A stretch of DNA of 64,000 nt from Caldatribacterium sp051549785 (GCF_051549785.1 NZ_CP189974.1:496001-560000); one strand, 5' to 3'; counted from the stretch's first letter, positions 8,017 through 16,489 are shown. The notes: generated by a model not told the origin, from the letters alone. Made by a program: numbers and translations.

Positions 8017-9288
8017 GTGAGGAAACTTGTGTTCTCCCTGCTTGCTGCACTGGTGCTCTCCGCAGCAATGTCAGCTATTGCCAGCGCCAAGGTGAACATC
8101 ACATTCCTGAACTCCAAAGGAGAGATTCAGGCACAGCTTGAGGAAATCGCCGCTCTCTACAGTGAAATCGCCAAAGACGTGACGGTCGAAGTGATTCCCT
8201 GCCCGGTTGGCCAGTCGCCCTTTGAGAAGGTCGTCTCTATGTACGCTTCAGGAAACGCACCGACCATCGCCATGGTGGATGCCGGTGACGTCAAGAAATT
8301 CCAGGACAAAGCCCTGAACCTCACCGGTGAACGATGGGTGCAGGACGCCATTCCCGGAAGCCTGGACATGGCGACCCTTGAAGATGGAACCGTCGTCGGC
8401 TTCCCCTTTGCCGTTGAAGGATACGGGCTCATCTACAACAAAAAGGTCCTGGACAAAGCGCTGGGGAAGAGCTTCGATCCTTCTTCAATACGCACAAGGA
8501 AAGACCTCCAGGCACTCTTTGAAGAGCTCAAGAACGCCGGTGTTGCACCACTTGTCATATCCCCCCTTGACTGGTCCCTGGGAGCGCATTTCTTCACGAT
8601 AGCCTATGCCGCCCAGTCGCCGGATCCCAAACAGGTCGATGCATTCCTCAAGGACTTGCGGGCTGGAAAGGTGGACCTCCAGCAGAACAGCGTCGTGAAT
8701 GGTCTCCTTGATACCTTCGACGTCATGAGAGCGTACAACATCGACAAAGACGACCCGCTCTCCGGAACGTATGACCGAGGTTCGTATCTTCTGGGCACTG
8801 GAGAGGTCGCCATGTGGTTCATGGGCAACTGGGCCTGGCCACAGCTTGGCGAACTCGATCCCGAAGGCGAATATGGCTTCCTGCCCGTTCCTATCAGTGA
8901 CAATCCCGACGATTACGGGAACTCTCAAATCCCTGTGGGTGCCACCAAATTCCTGATTCTTGACAGAGAACAGAGTTCTGAAGCAGAACAACAGGCAGCC
9001 AAGGACTTCCTGAACTGGCTGGTGTATGACGCAAAGGGCCAGGACATGCTAGTCAACAAACTCAGCATCATCCCGGCTTTCAAGAACATTACCCTCGAGC
9101 CAAAGGACCCTCTGGCTAAGTCAATCCTGCAGTACGTCAGAGCAGGGAAAACGCTCCAGTTCGTTCTTGACCTCCCGGCGGACCACTGGCGTATGGTGGG
9201 CGCTTTCATGCAAAAGTACCTGGGCAATGCCATAAGCCGGGATGAACTCCTTGACGAGATTGAAAACTACTGGAAAAATGTGAAATAG
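8017..9288 (+). CDS. ABC sugar importer, substrate-binding protein (CUT1, family 1)
   Basis: The 423-residue exported binding protein has a signal peptide (LVFSLLAALVLSAAMSAIASA, cleavage after ASA). The mature part has the family 1 pattern, including GVAPLVISPLDWSLG near residue 170 and EVAMWFMGNWAWPQL near residue 265. The GTG start follows GGAGGAGGAG. It is the first gene after the strong operator-promoter, and a 14-bp hairpin separates it from the permeases, so it should be the most abundant product. The ligand is probably the same glycoside used by the phosphorylase. No ATPase gene accompanies it. Confidence 0.92.
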   Translation: MRKLVFSLLAALVLSAAMSAIASAKVNITFLNSKGEIQAQLEEIAALYSEIAKDVTVEVIPCPVGQSPFEKVVSMYASGNAPTIAMVDAGDVKKFQDKALNLTGERWVQDAIPGSLDMATLEDGTVVGFPFAVEGYGLIYNKKVLDKALGKSFDPSSIRTRKDLQALFEELKNAGVAPLVISPLDWSLGAHFFTIAYAAQSPDPKQVDAFLKDLRAGKVDLQQNSVVNGLLDTFDVMRAYNIDKDDPLSGTYDRGSYLLGTGEVAMWFMGNWAWPQLGELDPEGEYGFLPVPISDNPDDYGNSQIPVGATKFLILDREQSSEAEQQAAKDFLNWLVYDAKGQDMLVNKLSIIPAFKNITLEPKDPLAKSILQYVRAGKTLQFVLDLPADHWRMVGAFMQKYLGNAISRDELLDEIENYWKNVK

Positions 9289-9300
9289 CACCTTGGTAGA

Positions 9301-9331
9301 GCACCCGGAAGGAAGCCTTCCTTCCGGGTGC
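9301..9331 (+). other. Intercistronic hairpin after binding-protein gene
   Basis: Perfect 14-bp stem (GCACCCGGAAGGAA and its complement) with a GCC loop, 12 bases after the binding-protein stop. There is no U-run, so it more likely stabilises the upstream mRNA or partly attenuates than fully terminates. Confidence 0.85.
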
Positions 9332-9350
9332 CTCGAAGTGTGCCAAGAAA

Positions 9351-10235
9351 ATGGTTTCAGAGAAAACTCCCTTTGGGAAGGTTGGAACGTATCTTCTGTT
9401 TGCTGGACCCACCACCTTTGCGTTCTTCACCGTGGTCATCCTTCCATTCCTCTTTGGCGTCTACCTCACCCTGACGAACTGGAACGGTCTGTCAGCAACG
9501 TACGTCTTTGTGGGCCTCAAGAACTACCGGATGGTCTTTGAGGACAGGGCGTTCTGGACATCTTTTGGCCTCACCCTCAGGTACGTGGCGTACACCGTCG
9601 TCCTCACGAACGTCATCGCCTTCACCCTCGCGTACCTTCTGACCAGCGGGATTCGAGGACAGAATTTCCTACGGGCCGGCTTTTTCGTCCCGAATCTCAT
9701 AGGAGGCATTGTTCTGGGCCTCATATGGCGTTTCGTCTTCTCCAACGTCCTGGTCTACGTTGGAAAAAGGTTCGGATGGGAGCTCTTCCTCCGTTCCTGG
9801 CTTGCCCATCCAGACAAGGCATTTTGGGCGCTTGTCATCGTCAGCGTGTGGCAATCCTCCGGGTACATGATGGTCATCTATATTGCCGGACTCATGGGCA
9901 TCCCAAAAGACCTCATCGAAGCAGCCACCATTGAGGGAGCCACAGGCCTCCAGAGGCTGCGGTACGTCATCCTCCCCCTTTTAACCCCCTTCACCACCGT
10001 CTGCATCTTCCTCTCCCTCCAGAGAGGCTTCATCGTCTACGACCTGAACAAGGCCCTGACCGAGGGAGGCCCCTACAAGAGCACAGAACTCGTGGCCATG
10101 CACGTCTATGAAAAGGCGTTCTTAGCACAGCAATACGAAATTGGTCAGTCTGAGGCGTTCTTCCTCTTTGCGATGATCGTCGGCGTCACTCTTGCCCAGG
10201 TGTACCTTGGGAAGCGATTAGAGGTCGAACAGTGA
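9351..10235 (+). CDS. ABC sugar importer permease, MalF/UgpA type
   Basis: Inner-membrane permease of 294 residues with six predicted helices. The cytosolic coupling loop carries the EAA signature EAATIEGATG from residue 190, which contacts the ATPase. The start ATG at 9351 lies 62 bases after the binding-protein stop, past the hairpin, and has only a weak ribosome site; this fits lower expression than the binding protein. Its last codons overlap the next permease by 4 bases (GTGATGG context). It forms the membrane pore with the 10232 gene product. Confidence 0.92.
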   Translation: MVSEKTPFGKVGTYLLFAGPTTFAFFTVVILPFLFGVYLTLTNWNGLSATYVFVGLKNYRMVFEDRAFWTSFGLTLRYVAYTVVLTNVIAFTLAYLLTSGIRGQNFLRAGFFVPNLIGGIVLGLIWRFVFSNVLVYVGKRFGWELFLRSWLAHPDKAFWALVIVSVWQSSGYMMVIYIAGLMGIPKDLIEAATIEGATGLQRLRYVILPLLTPFTTVCIFLSLQRGFIVYDLNKALTEGGPYKSTELVAMHVYEKAFLAQQYEIGQSEAFFLFAMIVGVTLAQVYLGKRLEVEQ

Positions 10236-11074
10236 TGGCGCAACGGCAAAGGTACCAGGAAGGGATTCTTGAGGCGCTCAGGCTTTCTTCCCTGTACTTT
10301 CTCCTTGCGCTCTACCTCATCCCCTTCTTCCTCGTCTTCATCAATGCCTTCAAGGACCGCAACCAGATCATCGCCAGTCCGTTCCGCCTCCCTTCAGCTT
10401 TCCACCTGGCCAACTTCATCGAAGCCTTCAGAAAGATGAACTACCCCTATGCCTTCTGGAACTCTCTGGTCATCACCGTCTTGAGCACCGCCCTTATCGT
10501 CTTTTTCTCCTCCATGACTGCCTATCTCTTTGCGAGGCTTCCCTGGAAATTCAACAGGTTCATGTTCTTCCTCATGGTTGCCTCCATGCTCATCCCCTTC
10601 CAGGCCATCATGATTCCCTTAGTCAAGGTATACGGATCCCTTGGACTCCTCAACAACCGCTGGACCCTCATGTACATGTACCTTGGCTTTGGATGCTCCT
10701 TCGCGGTTTTTCTGTACCACGGCGCCATCAAGAGTATCCCCCTTGAGTTAGAGGAGGCAGCCATGATCGACGGATGCTCGAGGTTCCAGGCATTTTTTAG
10801 AATCGTCTTCCCCCTTCTGAAACCTACAACCACAACGGTGGCCATTCTCGACGTTTTGTGGATCTGGAATGACTTCCTCCTGCCGTCTCTCGTCCTCATT
10901 TCCCCCAGAAACAGAACCCTCCCCCTCTCCACGTACTACTTCTACGGGACCTATACCTCAGACTACGGACTCCTCCTTGCATCACTTATTCTGAGCATCA
11001 CCCCGGTCATCATCTTCTACCTTTTCATGCAAAGGCACATCATCAGGGGAATACTCCAGGGTTCCATAAAGTAG
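10232..11074 (+). CDS. ABC sugar importer permease, MalG/UgpE type
   Basis: Second inner-membrane permease of the LacI-controlled importer, 280 residues with six predicted helices. Its EAA loop reads EAAMIDGCSRFQAF from about residue 175, and the C-terminus RGILQGSIK is typical of MalG-type subunits. The ATG overlaps the upstream stop (ATGA-type coupling). It is the last gene of the operon; the next 180 bases hold no gene and lead to the promoter of the Rrf2 regulator. No clear terminator was found after it. Confidence 0.92.
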   Translation: MMAQRQRYQEGILEALRLSSLYFLLALYLIPFFLVFINAFKDRNQIIASPFRLPSAFHLANFIEAFRKMNYPYAFWNSLVITVLSTALIVFFSSMTAYLFARLPWKFNRFMFFLMVASMLIPFQAIMIPLVKVYGSLGLLNNRWTLMYMYLGFGCSFAVFLYHGAIKSIPLELEEAAMIDGCSRFQAFFRIVFPLLKPTTTTVAILDVLWIWNDFLLPSLVLISPRNRTLPLSTYYFYGTYTSDYGLLLASLILSITPVIIFYLFMQRHIIRGILQGSIK

Positions 11075-11182
11075 CTTCCTGACCCTGCGCAGAGAAGGTT
11101 GGGTGCCCGCTCACTGAGAACACCTCTCCCCGGGTGGGCCCTGGACCCATCCCACAACGTTCAATCCGGAGCTCTACGGCCC

Positions 11183-11211
11183 TTGACACCGGGAGAGCTT
11201 TCCCCTATAAT
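11183..11211 (+). promoter_or_regulatory. Consensus sigma-70 promoter of the Rrf2/sulfur operon
   Basis: TTGACA (11183-11188), 17-bp spacer, TATAAT (11206-11211): a perfect consensus. The AT-rich stretch just downstream (11212-11237, TAAAGCGATAATATTTATAG) is a plausible autoregulatory site for the Rrf2 protein encoded next, though no clean palindrome is visible. Confidence 0.9.
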
Positions 11212-11254
11212 GCTACTAAAGCGATAATATTTATAGATTTTGGGGGGATAAACG

Positions 11255-11695
11255 ATCCGGCTTTCAACCCGTTCCCGGTATGGACTCCGGCTTATGGTAG
11301 AACTCGCTCTCTCTTACGATGAGAGAGGGTTTGTGTTCCTCCGGGATATTGCAAAAAGAGAGGAAATCTCCGAGAAATACCTGGGGCAACTCATCATTCC
11401 CCTGCGCTCTGCAGGCCTCATCTCTTCCAAGCGAGGGGCAGAGGGAGGATACCAGCTTGCCCGACCTCCGGAAACCATCACGGTCCTCGAGATCGTGGAG
11501 GCCCTGGAGGGGAAGGTCATCATCGTGGATTGCCTGCGAGACGAGGCCCTCTGCCAGAGGGCCTCGTCCTGTGCCGCCCGGGAAGTGTGGAAGAAGCTCC
11601 AGGAGGCCATCGTCAGGGCTCTTGGGGGGATAACCCTTGCCGAAGTCGTGCGCATTGCCCGGGAGAAGTCGCAACTCTCCGATTATTCCATATGA
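11255..11695 (+). CDS. Rrf2/IscR-family Fe-S regulator, apparently with a non-canonical start codon
   Basis: The product matches the Rrf2 family: HTH at residues ~1-60, ending GYQLARPPETITVLEIVEALEG, and an IscR-like Cys triad C-x6-C-x5-C (DCLRDEALCQRASSC), the usual [2Fe-2S] ligands. The expected N-terminus (K/R-L-S-T-x-x-RYGLR) is encoded as ATC CGG CTT TCA ACC CGT..., preceded by TAA ACG. No ATG, GTG or TTG exists before RYGLR; the first ATG is at 11294, past the first helix start. A GGGGGG ribosome site sits 7 bases before the ATC. From ATC the protein has 146 residues, the usual size. Likely role: sensing Fe-S or cysteine status for the sulfur genes downstream. Confidence 0.85.
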   Translation: MRLSTRSRYGLRLMVELALSYDERGFVFLRDIAKREEISEKYLGQLIIPLRSAGLISSKRGAEGGYQLARPPETITVLEIVEALEGKVIIVDCLRDEALCQRASSCAAREVWKKLQEAIVRALGGITLAEVVRIAREKSQLSDYSI

Positions 11696-11706
11696 CAGGA
11701 GGTACC

Positions 11707-12687
11707 ATGAAGGCCATTGGTCTTGTTTCTGGAGGACTCGATAGCTCCATCGCAGTAGCCCTCATCCGATCCCAGGGGATTGAGGTCGTGGCGCTCCACT
11801 TCACAAGTCCTTTCTTCGGCAGAAAGGCTTTCCTTGAAGGAGTCATGAAGCAGCTGGGCGCAGAGTTCCGGGAAGTCGCAGTAGGTGAGGAGTACCTTGA
11901 GATTGTCCGAAATCCGCGCTTTGGCTACGGGAAAAACCTCAACCCCTGCATCGACTGCAAAATCTTCATGCTCCGGAAGGCAAAGGCCATCATGGAGGAA
12001 GAGGGGGCAACGTTCGTTTTCACCGGTGAGGTCGTCGGACAGCGCCCAAAATCCCAGATGCGGAATACCCTCCGGCTCATCGAGAAAGAAAGCGGGCTTT
12101 CGGGGTTTTTGCTCCGGCCGCTTTCGGCAAAGCTCCTTCCTCCGACCATCCCGGAACTCGAGGGGTGGGTCAGGCGAGAAGAGCTTTTCGGCATCGCCGG
12201 AAGGGGACGAAAGGCGCAATTCGAACTGGCAGAGCGCTTCGGGATTGAGGAGTACACGAGTCCTGCCGGGGGGTGCCTGCTCACCGACCCTATCTTCTCG
12301 AAGCGCCTGAAAGACCTGCTGGACCACGATGCATTCACCCTTGAAAACGTCGAGCTTCTGAAGCTCGGGAGGCATTTCCGGTTTACCCCCTGGTACAAAC
12401 TCGTCGTGGGGAGAGACGAGGGTGAGAACCGGGCGCTGCTTCGCCTTGCCCGGGAGGGAGACCTCCTTTTCTTCCCCCAGGGCGGGAAAGGGCCCCTGGG
12501 CCTTGGAAGAGGAACGGCAGGCCCCGAAGATATCGAACGCTCTGCCCAGGTCATCGCCTTCTACACGAAAAACGGTGCGGAGAAAACGGCGGTTATCGTC
12601 CGGGACTTCTCTGGAACCTCCAAGGTCCTCGAGGTTCCAAAGTGCCAGGAAAACGTCCTTGAGTCACTACGCATCCCAAGGGAGTGA
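11707..12687 (+). CDS. ThiI/MnmA-like PP-loop ATP pyrophosphatase (thiouridylase-like)
   Basis: The 326-residue protein opens with a PP-loop (SGGLDSS, residues ~8-14) that binds ATP and adenylates its substrate. A CxxC pair (NPCIDCK near residue 82) could carry persulfide sulfur, and GGCLLTDP near residue 190 is also typical of tRNA thiolases of this group. The last ~90 residues (YKLVVGRDEGENRALL and onward) resemble the small RNA-binding domain often fused to this family. It starts at the ATG with AGGAGG just upstream; a longer frame from 11530 would overlap the regulator. The exact modified nucleoside cannot be told from the sequence. Confidence 0.8.
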   Translation: MKAIGLVSGGLDSSIAVALIRSQGIEVVALHFTSPFFGRKAFLEGVMKQLGAEFREVAVGEEYLEIVRNPRFGYGKNLNPCIDCKIFMLRKAKAIMEEEGATFVFTGEVVGQRPKSQMRNTLRLIEKESGLSGFLLRPLSAKLLPPTIPELEGWVRREELFGIAGRGRKAQFELAERFGIEEYTSPAGGCLLTDPIFSKRLKDLLDHDAFTLENVELLKLGRHFRFTPWYKLVVGRDEGENRALLRLAREGDLLFFPQGGKGPLGLGRGTAGPEDIERSAQVIAFYTKNGAEKTAVIVRDFSGTSKVLEVPKCQENVLESLRIPRE

Positions 12688-12711
12688 GAACATGGTGGGA
12701 ATGGGAACCTC

Positions 12712-12885
12712 GTGCAGTGTCCACGGTGTGGCGCAATCTCCTGGGACAAAGGGGACTTTCTTCTGCTCTGTCCTTTTTGTGGTGAAGTGTTCGTTGCCTC
12801 TTTGAATGATGAAAGGGGGGAGGACCCGTGCGCATTGCCCAGAACATCACCGAACTCATCGGCAACACTCCCCTTGTGTACCTGA
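12712..12885 (+). CDS. Small zinc-ribbon protein (tentative)
   Basis: A short frame starting with GTG encodes 57 residues that begin CPRCG and, 15 residues later, CPFCG: two CxxC pairs, a complete zinc ribbon. It fills the gap between the PP-loop gene and cysK. The last 58 bases overlap cysK out of frame and encode low-complexity sequence, so only the first ~40 residues look protein-like. The ribosome site is weak. It may be a real small partner of the sulfur enzymes or the relic of one. Confidence 0.4.
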   Translation: MQCPRCGAISWDKGDFLLLCPFCGEVFVASLNDERGEDPCALPRTSPNSSATLPLCT

Positions 12886-13739
12886 GTAAACTCGCCCAGG
12901 GACTTCCGGGAAAGGTTGCGGCAAAGCTCGAATTCTTCAACCCCTGCGGAAGCGTCAAAGACCGGATTGCCGTCTCGATGATCGAGGAGGCCGAACGGCA
13001 GGGGCTTCTCGGCCCGGACTCCACCGTCATCGAGCCTACAAGCGGCAATACCGGCATTGGCCTTGCTTTCGTCTGCGCCCAGCGGGGGTATCGCCTCATC
13101 CTCACGATGCCCGAAAGCGTCTCCGTGGAACGACGAAAGATTCTCGCCCGGTTCGGCGCTGAAGTGGTCCTGACCCCTCAAGAAGAGGGCATGAGGGGTG
13201 CGGTGCGGAAGGCGGAAGAACTTCTTGCCCAGATCCCGAACTCCTTCATGCCCCAGCAGTTCAAAAACCCTGCAAACCCCAAAATCCACCGGGAAACCAC
13301 GGCAGAGGAAATCTGGCGGGATACCGATGGTGCCGTAGACATCTTCGTTGCCGGAGTGGGGACCGGAGGAACCATCACCGGGGTGGCGGAGGTGCTCAAA
13401 CCTCGCAAACCATCCCTCCGGGTGGTCGCCGTCGAACCGGCCCGCTCACCCGTCCTTTCTGGGGGTCAGCCCGGACAGCACAAAATCCAGGGGATTGGAG
13501 CAGGATTCATCCCCGATGTTCTGCGCCTTGAGCTTGTGGACGAAATCATCCGGGTTGGGGACGACGCTGCCTTCGCCACCGCCGAACGCCTGGCAAAGGA
13601 GGAGGGCATTCTCGCCGGAATCTCCTCAGGAGCCGCCGCCTGGGCAGCACTTGAGGTGGCGAAAAGACCCGAGAACAGAGGCAAACTCATCGTTGTGGTT
13701 CTCCCGGACACCGGAGAACGGTATCTCTCGATATGGTGA
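12828..13739 (+). CDS. cysK: Cysteine synthase A (O-acetylserine sulfhydrylase)
   Basis: PLP enzyme that makes cysteine from O-acetylserine and sulfide. The 303 residues include the Schiff-base Lys in NPCGSVKDRI (residue ~45), the substrate loop EPTSGNTGIGLAF, the PLP-phosphate loop GVGTGGTITG near residue 180, and the C-terminal GISSGAAAWAAL. Length is normal. The GTG start follows AAGGGGGGAGG. Its end overlaps the larE-like gene by 7 bases, which argues for a single sulfur operon. Cysteine would feed the thiolation enzymes around it; no cysteine desulfurase is in the window. Confidence 0.96.
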   Translation: MRIAQNITELIGNTPLVYLSKLAQGLPGKVAAKLEFFNPCGSVKDRIAVSMIEEAERQGLLGPDSTVIEPTSGNTGIGLAFVCAQRGYRLILTMPESVSVERRKILARFGAEVVLTPQEEGMRGAVRKAEELLAQIPNSFMPQQFKNPANPKIHRETTAEEIWRDTDGAVDIFVAGVGTGGTITGVAEVLKPRKPSLRVVAVEPARSPVLSGGQPGQHKIQGIGAGFIPDVLRLELVDEIIRVGDDAAFATAERLAKEEGILAGISSGAAAWAALEVAKRPENRGKLIVVVLPDTGERYLSIW

Positions 13740-14533
13740 AGACGGCTGCCTTCACAAAGTTCGAGAGGCTGAAGGACATTCTGGCCTCCCTGCAGGAGGT
13801 CGTCATAGCCTATTCAGGGGGTGTGGACTCGACGTTCCTCCTGTGGGTGAGTTCCCAGGTTCTTGGCCCGAAAGCGCGGGGAGTCCTCATCGACACGCCT
13901 CTTGTCCCTCCCTACAAAAAAGAGGAGGCGCTGAAAACCTCCCGTACCCTGGGGCTTCCTGTGGAGGTGCTCTCCGTAGATATCTGGCAGGAAGAGGATA
14001 TCCTCGCCAACGGTCAAAGACGCTGTTACTTCTGCAAGAAATTCCTCTTCTCAAGGCTCAAAAGCGTCGCCGGGAAGACTCCGGTGTGCGATGGGACCAA
14101 TGCTGACGAAACGCAGGAATTCCGCCCGGGGCTTCTCGCCAAAGAGGAACTCGGCGTTCGCTCACCCCTTTATGAGGCAGGGCTCACAAAAAGGGAGATT
14201 CACGAGCTCTCTGCGGCCTTCAACCTCCCTACGGCCTGGAAACCGTCGTACTCGTGCCTGGCCACACGCATTCCGCAGGGGATGCGTCTTGTGCCGGAGC
14301 TCCTTGAGCGCATCGGGGAACTCGAGAGGTCTCTTGAGGAGCTCGGGTTCTCGGGATTCCGGGTCCGCCACCACGGCGACATCGTCCGTCTGGAATTCGA
14401 GGAACAGGATTTCCCCAGGGTCCTTAACCCCGGAATACGAAAGGCAATCCTTGCGCTCTGTAAAAAGGCAGGGTATCGCTTTGCGACTCTTGACCTTGCC
14501 GGATACCAGAAAGGGAGTATGGATGGGGGATGA
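13733..14533 (+). CDS. larE: LarE-like ATP-dependent sulfur transferase
   Basis: 266 residues with an N-terminal PP-loop (YSGGVDSTFLLW). A conserved Cys in SCLATRIPQG (residue ~180) matches the sacrificial Cys of LarE, which donates its own sulfur to the pyridinium dithioacid precursor of the nickel-pincer cofactor of lactate racemase. Further family segments are RRCYFCKKFLF and CDGTNADE. No larA, larB or larC is in the window, so the target may be lactate racemase encoded elsewhere or another sulfur acceptor. Overlaps at both ends (cysK, mnmA) place it firmly in the operon. Confidence 0.85.
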   Translation: MVKTAAFTKFERLKDILASLQEVVIAYSGGVDSTFLLWVSSQVLGPKARGVLIDTPLVPPYKKEEALKTSRTLGLPVEVLSVDIWQEEDILANGQRRCYFCKKFLFSRLKSVAGKTPVCDGTNADETQEFRPGLLAKEELGVRSPLYEAGLTKREIHELSAAFNLPTAWKPSYSCLATRIPQGMRLVPELLERIGELERSLEELGFSGFRVRHHGDIVRLEFEEQDFPRVLNPGIRKAILALCKKAGYRFATLDLAGYQKGSMDGG

Positions 14534-15660
14534 AGCAGCGTGTGCTTGTGGCGATGAGCGGAGGAGTGGACTCTTCCGTGGCCTGCTTGCTCTTGAAAGA
14601 GGCGGGTTTTGAGGTCATTGGGGTCACGATGTGCCTTGGAGAAGAGGGAGGAGAAACTCGCTGCTGTGGTGCCCGGGCTGTAGAGGACGCAAGAGCCGTG
14701 TGCCACATGCTCGGCGTGCCGCATTTTGTCCTGGACTTCTCCCGTGAAATGGAGGACATCGTCATTGCGAACTTCGTCGCCGAGTACCGCCGGGGCCGTA
14801 CCCCCAATCCCTGTGTCCTCTGCAACCGCCACCTGAAATTCGGCAGGCTCCTTGAGCATGCCAGGGTCTTAGGGTGCGATTTCCTCGCTACCGGTCATTA
14901 CGCCCTCCTTGAGAAGAAGAACGGGAGGTACGTCATCCGCCGGCCCAAAGACCGCAAAAAGGACCAGACGTATTTTCTCTCTGCCATCCCCAAAGAGGCA
15001 CTCCCTTTCCTCCTTTTCCCCCTCGGGCACTACACGAAAGAAGAAGTCCGAGAGATTGCCCGGAAAGCGACCCTCCCCGTCGCCGAGAAACCCCAGAGCC
15101 AGGACCTCTGTTTCATTCCCGGGGGGAATTACCGGGAGTTCCTTCTGCGCCACTTGGGGGAAGAACGTCCAGGGAATATCGTTACAAGAGAGGGAAAGGT
15201 TCTCGGCCAGCACCGGGGAATCTTTCATTACACCATCGGGCAACGAAGGGGCCTTGGGATTCGTGCCCCCTATCCCCTCTACGTCATCGCCATCCATCCG
15301 GAGCGAAACGAGATTGTGGTGGGTCGCAGGGAGGAACTTTTGAGCTCTGGGCTTGTGGCCCAACCTTTCAACTGGCTTGTCGACGAACCTCCAGAGAAGG
15401 CCCTGGTCCAGGTCCGCTACCAGCAAAGGCCCCAGCCGTGTTTCGTGAAAATGCGCGAACAGTACGCCGTGACTATCACCTTTGAGCAACCTCTGGAGAT
15501 GGTGACACCGGGACAGATTGCCGTCCTCTATGACGGAGACATCCTCCTTGGCGGAGGTCCTATTGAGGAGGTCTGGCATGAAAAGCATTCAGGAACGCAT
15601 CGGGGAACTGAAAGAGAAGAAGAATGCCGTTATTCTCGCTCACAACTACCAGCTTCCTGA
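14530..15660 (+). CDS. mnmA: tRNA 2-thiouridylase MnmA
   Basis: Adds sulfur to U34 of Lys, Glu and Gln tRNAs. The PP-loop SGGVDSS lies at residues ~9-15; the catalytic Cys residues are in TPNPCVLCNR (~100) and SQDLCFIPGG (~195). The tRNA-binding and beta-barrel domains follow (YTIGQRRGLG, then the C-terminal barrel ending near DGDILLGGG). The frame continues 25 residues past the usual end and overlaps nadA by 83 bases, an unusually long tail. The start ATG overlaps the larE-like stop by 4 bases. Confidence 0.96.
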   Translation: MKQRVLVAMSGGVDSSVACLLLKEAGFEVIGVTMCLGEEGGETRCCGARAVEDARAVCHMLGVPHFVLDFSREMEDIVIANFVAEYRRGRTPNPCVLCNRHLKFGRLLEHARVLGCDFLATGHYALLEKKNGRYVIRRPKDRKKDQTYFLSAIPKEALPFLLFPLGHYTKEEVREIARKATLPVAEKPQSQDLCFIPGGNYREFLLRHLGEERPGNIVTREGKVLGQHRGIFHYTIGQRRGLGIRAPYPLYVIAIHPERNEIVVGRREELLSSGLVAQPFNWLVDEPPEKALVQVRYQQRPQPCFVKMREQYAVTITFEQPLEMVTPGQIAVLYDGDILLGGGPIEEVWHEKHSGTHRGTEREEECRYSRSQLPAS

Positions 15661-16489
15661 AGTTCAGGAAGTGGCAGACTTTGTGGGTGACTCTCTGGGT
15701 TTGAGCATTGCGGCCCAGAAAACTCCTGCCGACATTATCGTCTTCTGCGGGGTCTACTTCATGGCAGAAACGGCCAAAATCCTTTCGCCCCACAAGAAGG
15801 TGCTCATCCCTGACCCTGAGGCAGGATGCCCCATGGCCGACATGCTACCCCTTGAGGAACTCCGGAAACTCAGGGCCAGGTACCCTCAGGCCAGGGTCCT
15901 CTGCTACGTCAACACCCACGCCGCAGTGAAAGCCGAGTGCGACCTTGTGTGCACCTCGGCGAATGCCCCACAGGTGGTGGAGCGGGGGTTTGCCCCCGGC
16001 GAGGACGTCATTTTCGTTCCCGACCAGTACCTGGCACAGTACGTGGCCTCAAAACTCCAGAGAACGTTCATTCTCTTCCCCGGCTATTGCCCGGTGCACG
16101 TGGCCATCACCGAAAACCACATCCTTGAGGCCAAAGCGCAGCACCCCGAGGCTCTGGTCCTCGCCCATCCTGAGTGCCGTCCAGAAGTCCTGCGCCATGC
16201 CGACCAGGTCCTCTCCACAGAGGGTATGTGCCGGTACGTTAAAACCTCACCCCATCGGGCATTCGTTGTCGCCACAGAGGTTGGCATCATCCCCCGCATG
16301 GAAAAAGAAAACCCTGGAAAACGATTCTTCCCCGCCTTTTCAGGTGCCATCTGCGAGAACATGAAGAGAACCACGCTCGAGAAGGTTCTCGTCTCGCTTG
16401 AAGAGGAGATTCACGAGGTCACCCTCCCTCAAGAGGTCATCGAAAAGGCACGAAGAGCCATCGAGCGGATGCTCGAGCTCTCGCGATGA
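15578..16489 (+). CDS. nadA: Quinolinate synthase A
   Basis: [4Fe-4S] enzyme that condenses iminoaspartate with dihydroxyacetone phosphate to quinolinate for NAD. At 303 residues it is of normal length, with the three cluster Cys residues in VFCGVYFMAE, LVCTSANAP and HPECRPEV. Other conserved parts are ILAHNYQ near the N-terminus and NTHAAVKAE. The ATG at 15578 follows GAGGAGG; a longer in-frame version from 15518 would begin inside mnmA. Being thiolation-independent but Fe-S dependent, it fits an operon under an Rrf2/IscR-like regulator. nadB and nadC are absent here. Confidence 0.96.
   Translation: MKSIQERIGELKEKKNAVILAHNYQLPEVQEVADFVGDSLGLSIAAQKTPADIIVFCGVYFMAETAKILSPHKKVLIPDPEAGCPMADMLPLEELRKLRARYPQARVLCYVNTHAAVKAECDLVCTSANAPQVVERGFAPGEDVIFVPDQYLAQYVASKLQRTFILFPGYCPVHVAITENHILEAKAQHPEALVLAHPECRPEVLRHADQVLSTEGMCRYVKTSPHRAFVVATEVGIIPRMEKENPGKRFFPAFSGAICENMKRTTLEKVLVSLEEEIHEVTLPQEVIEKARRAIERMLELSR

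Noticed and set aside
11530..11706. N-terminal extension of the PP-loop protein
   Set aside because: Would lie inside the Rrf2 gene; the ATG at 11707 has AGGAGG and the PP-loop follows at the expected place.
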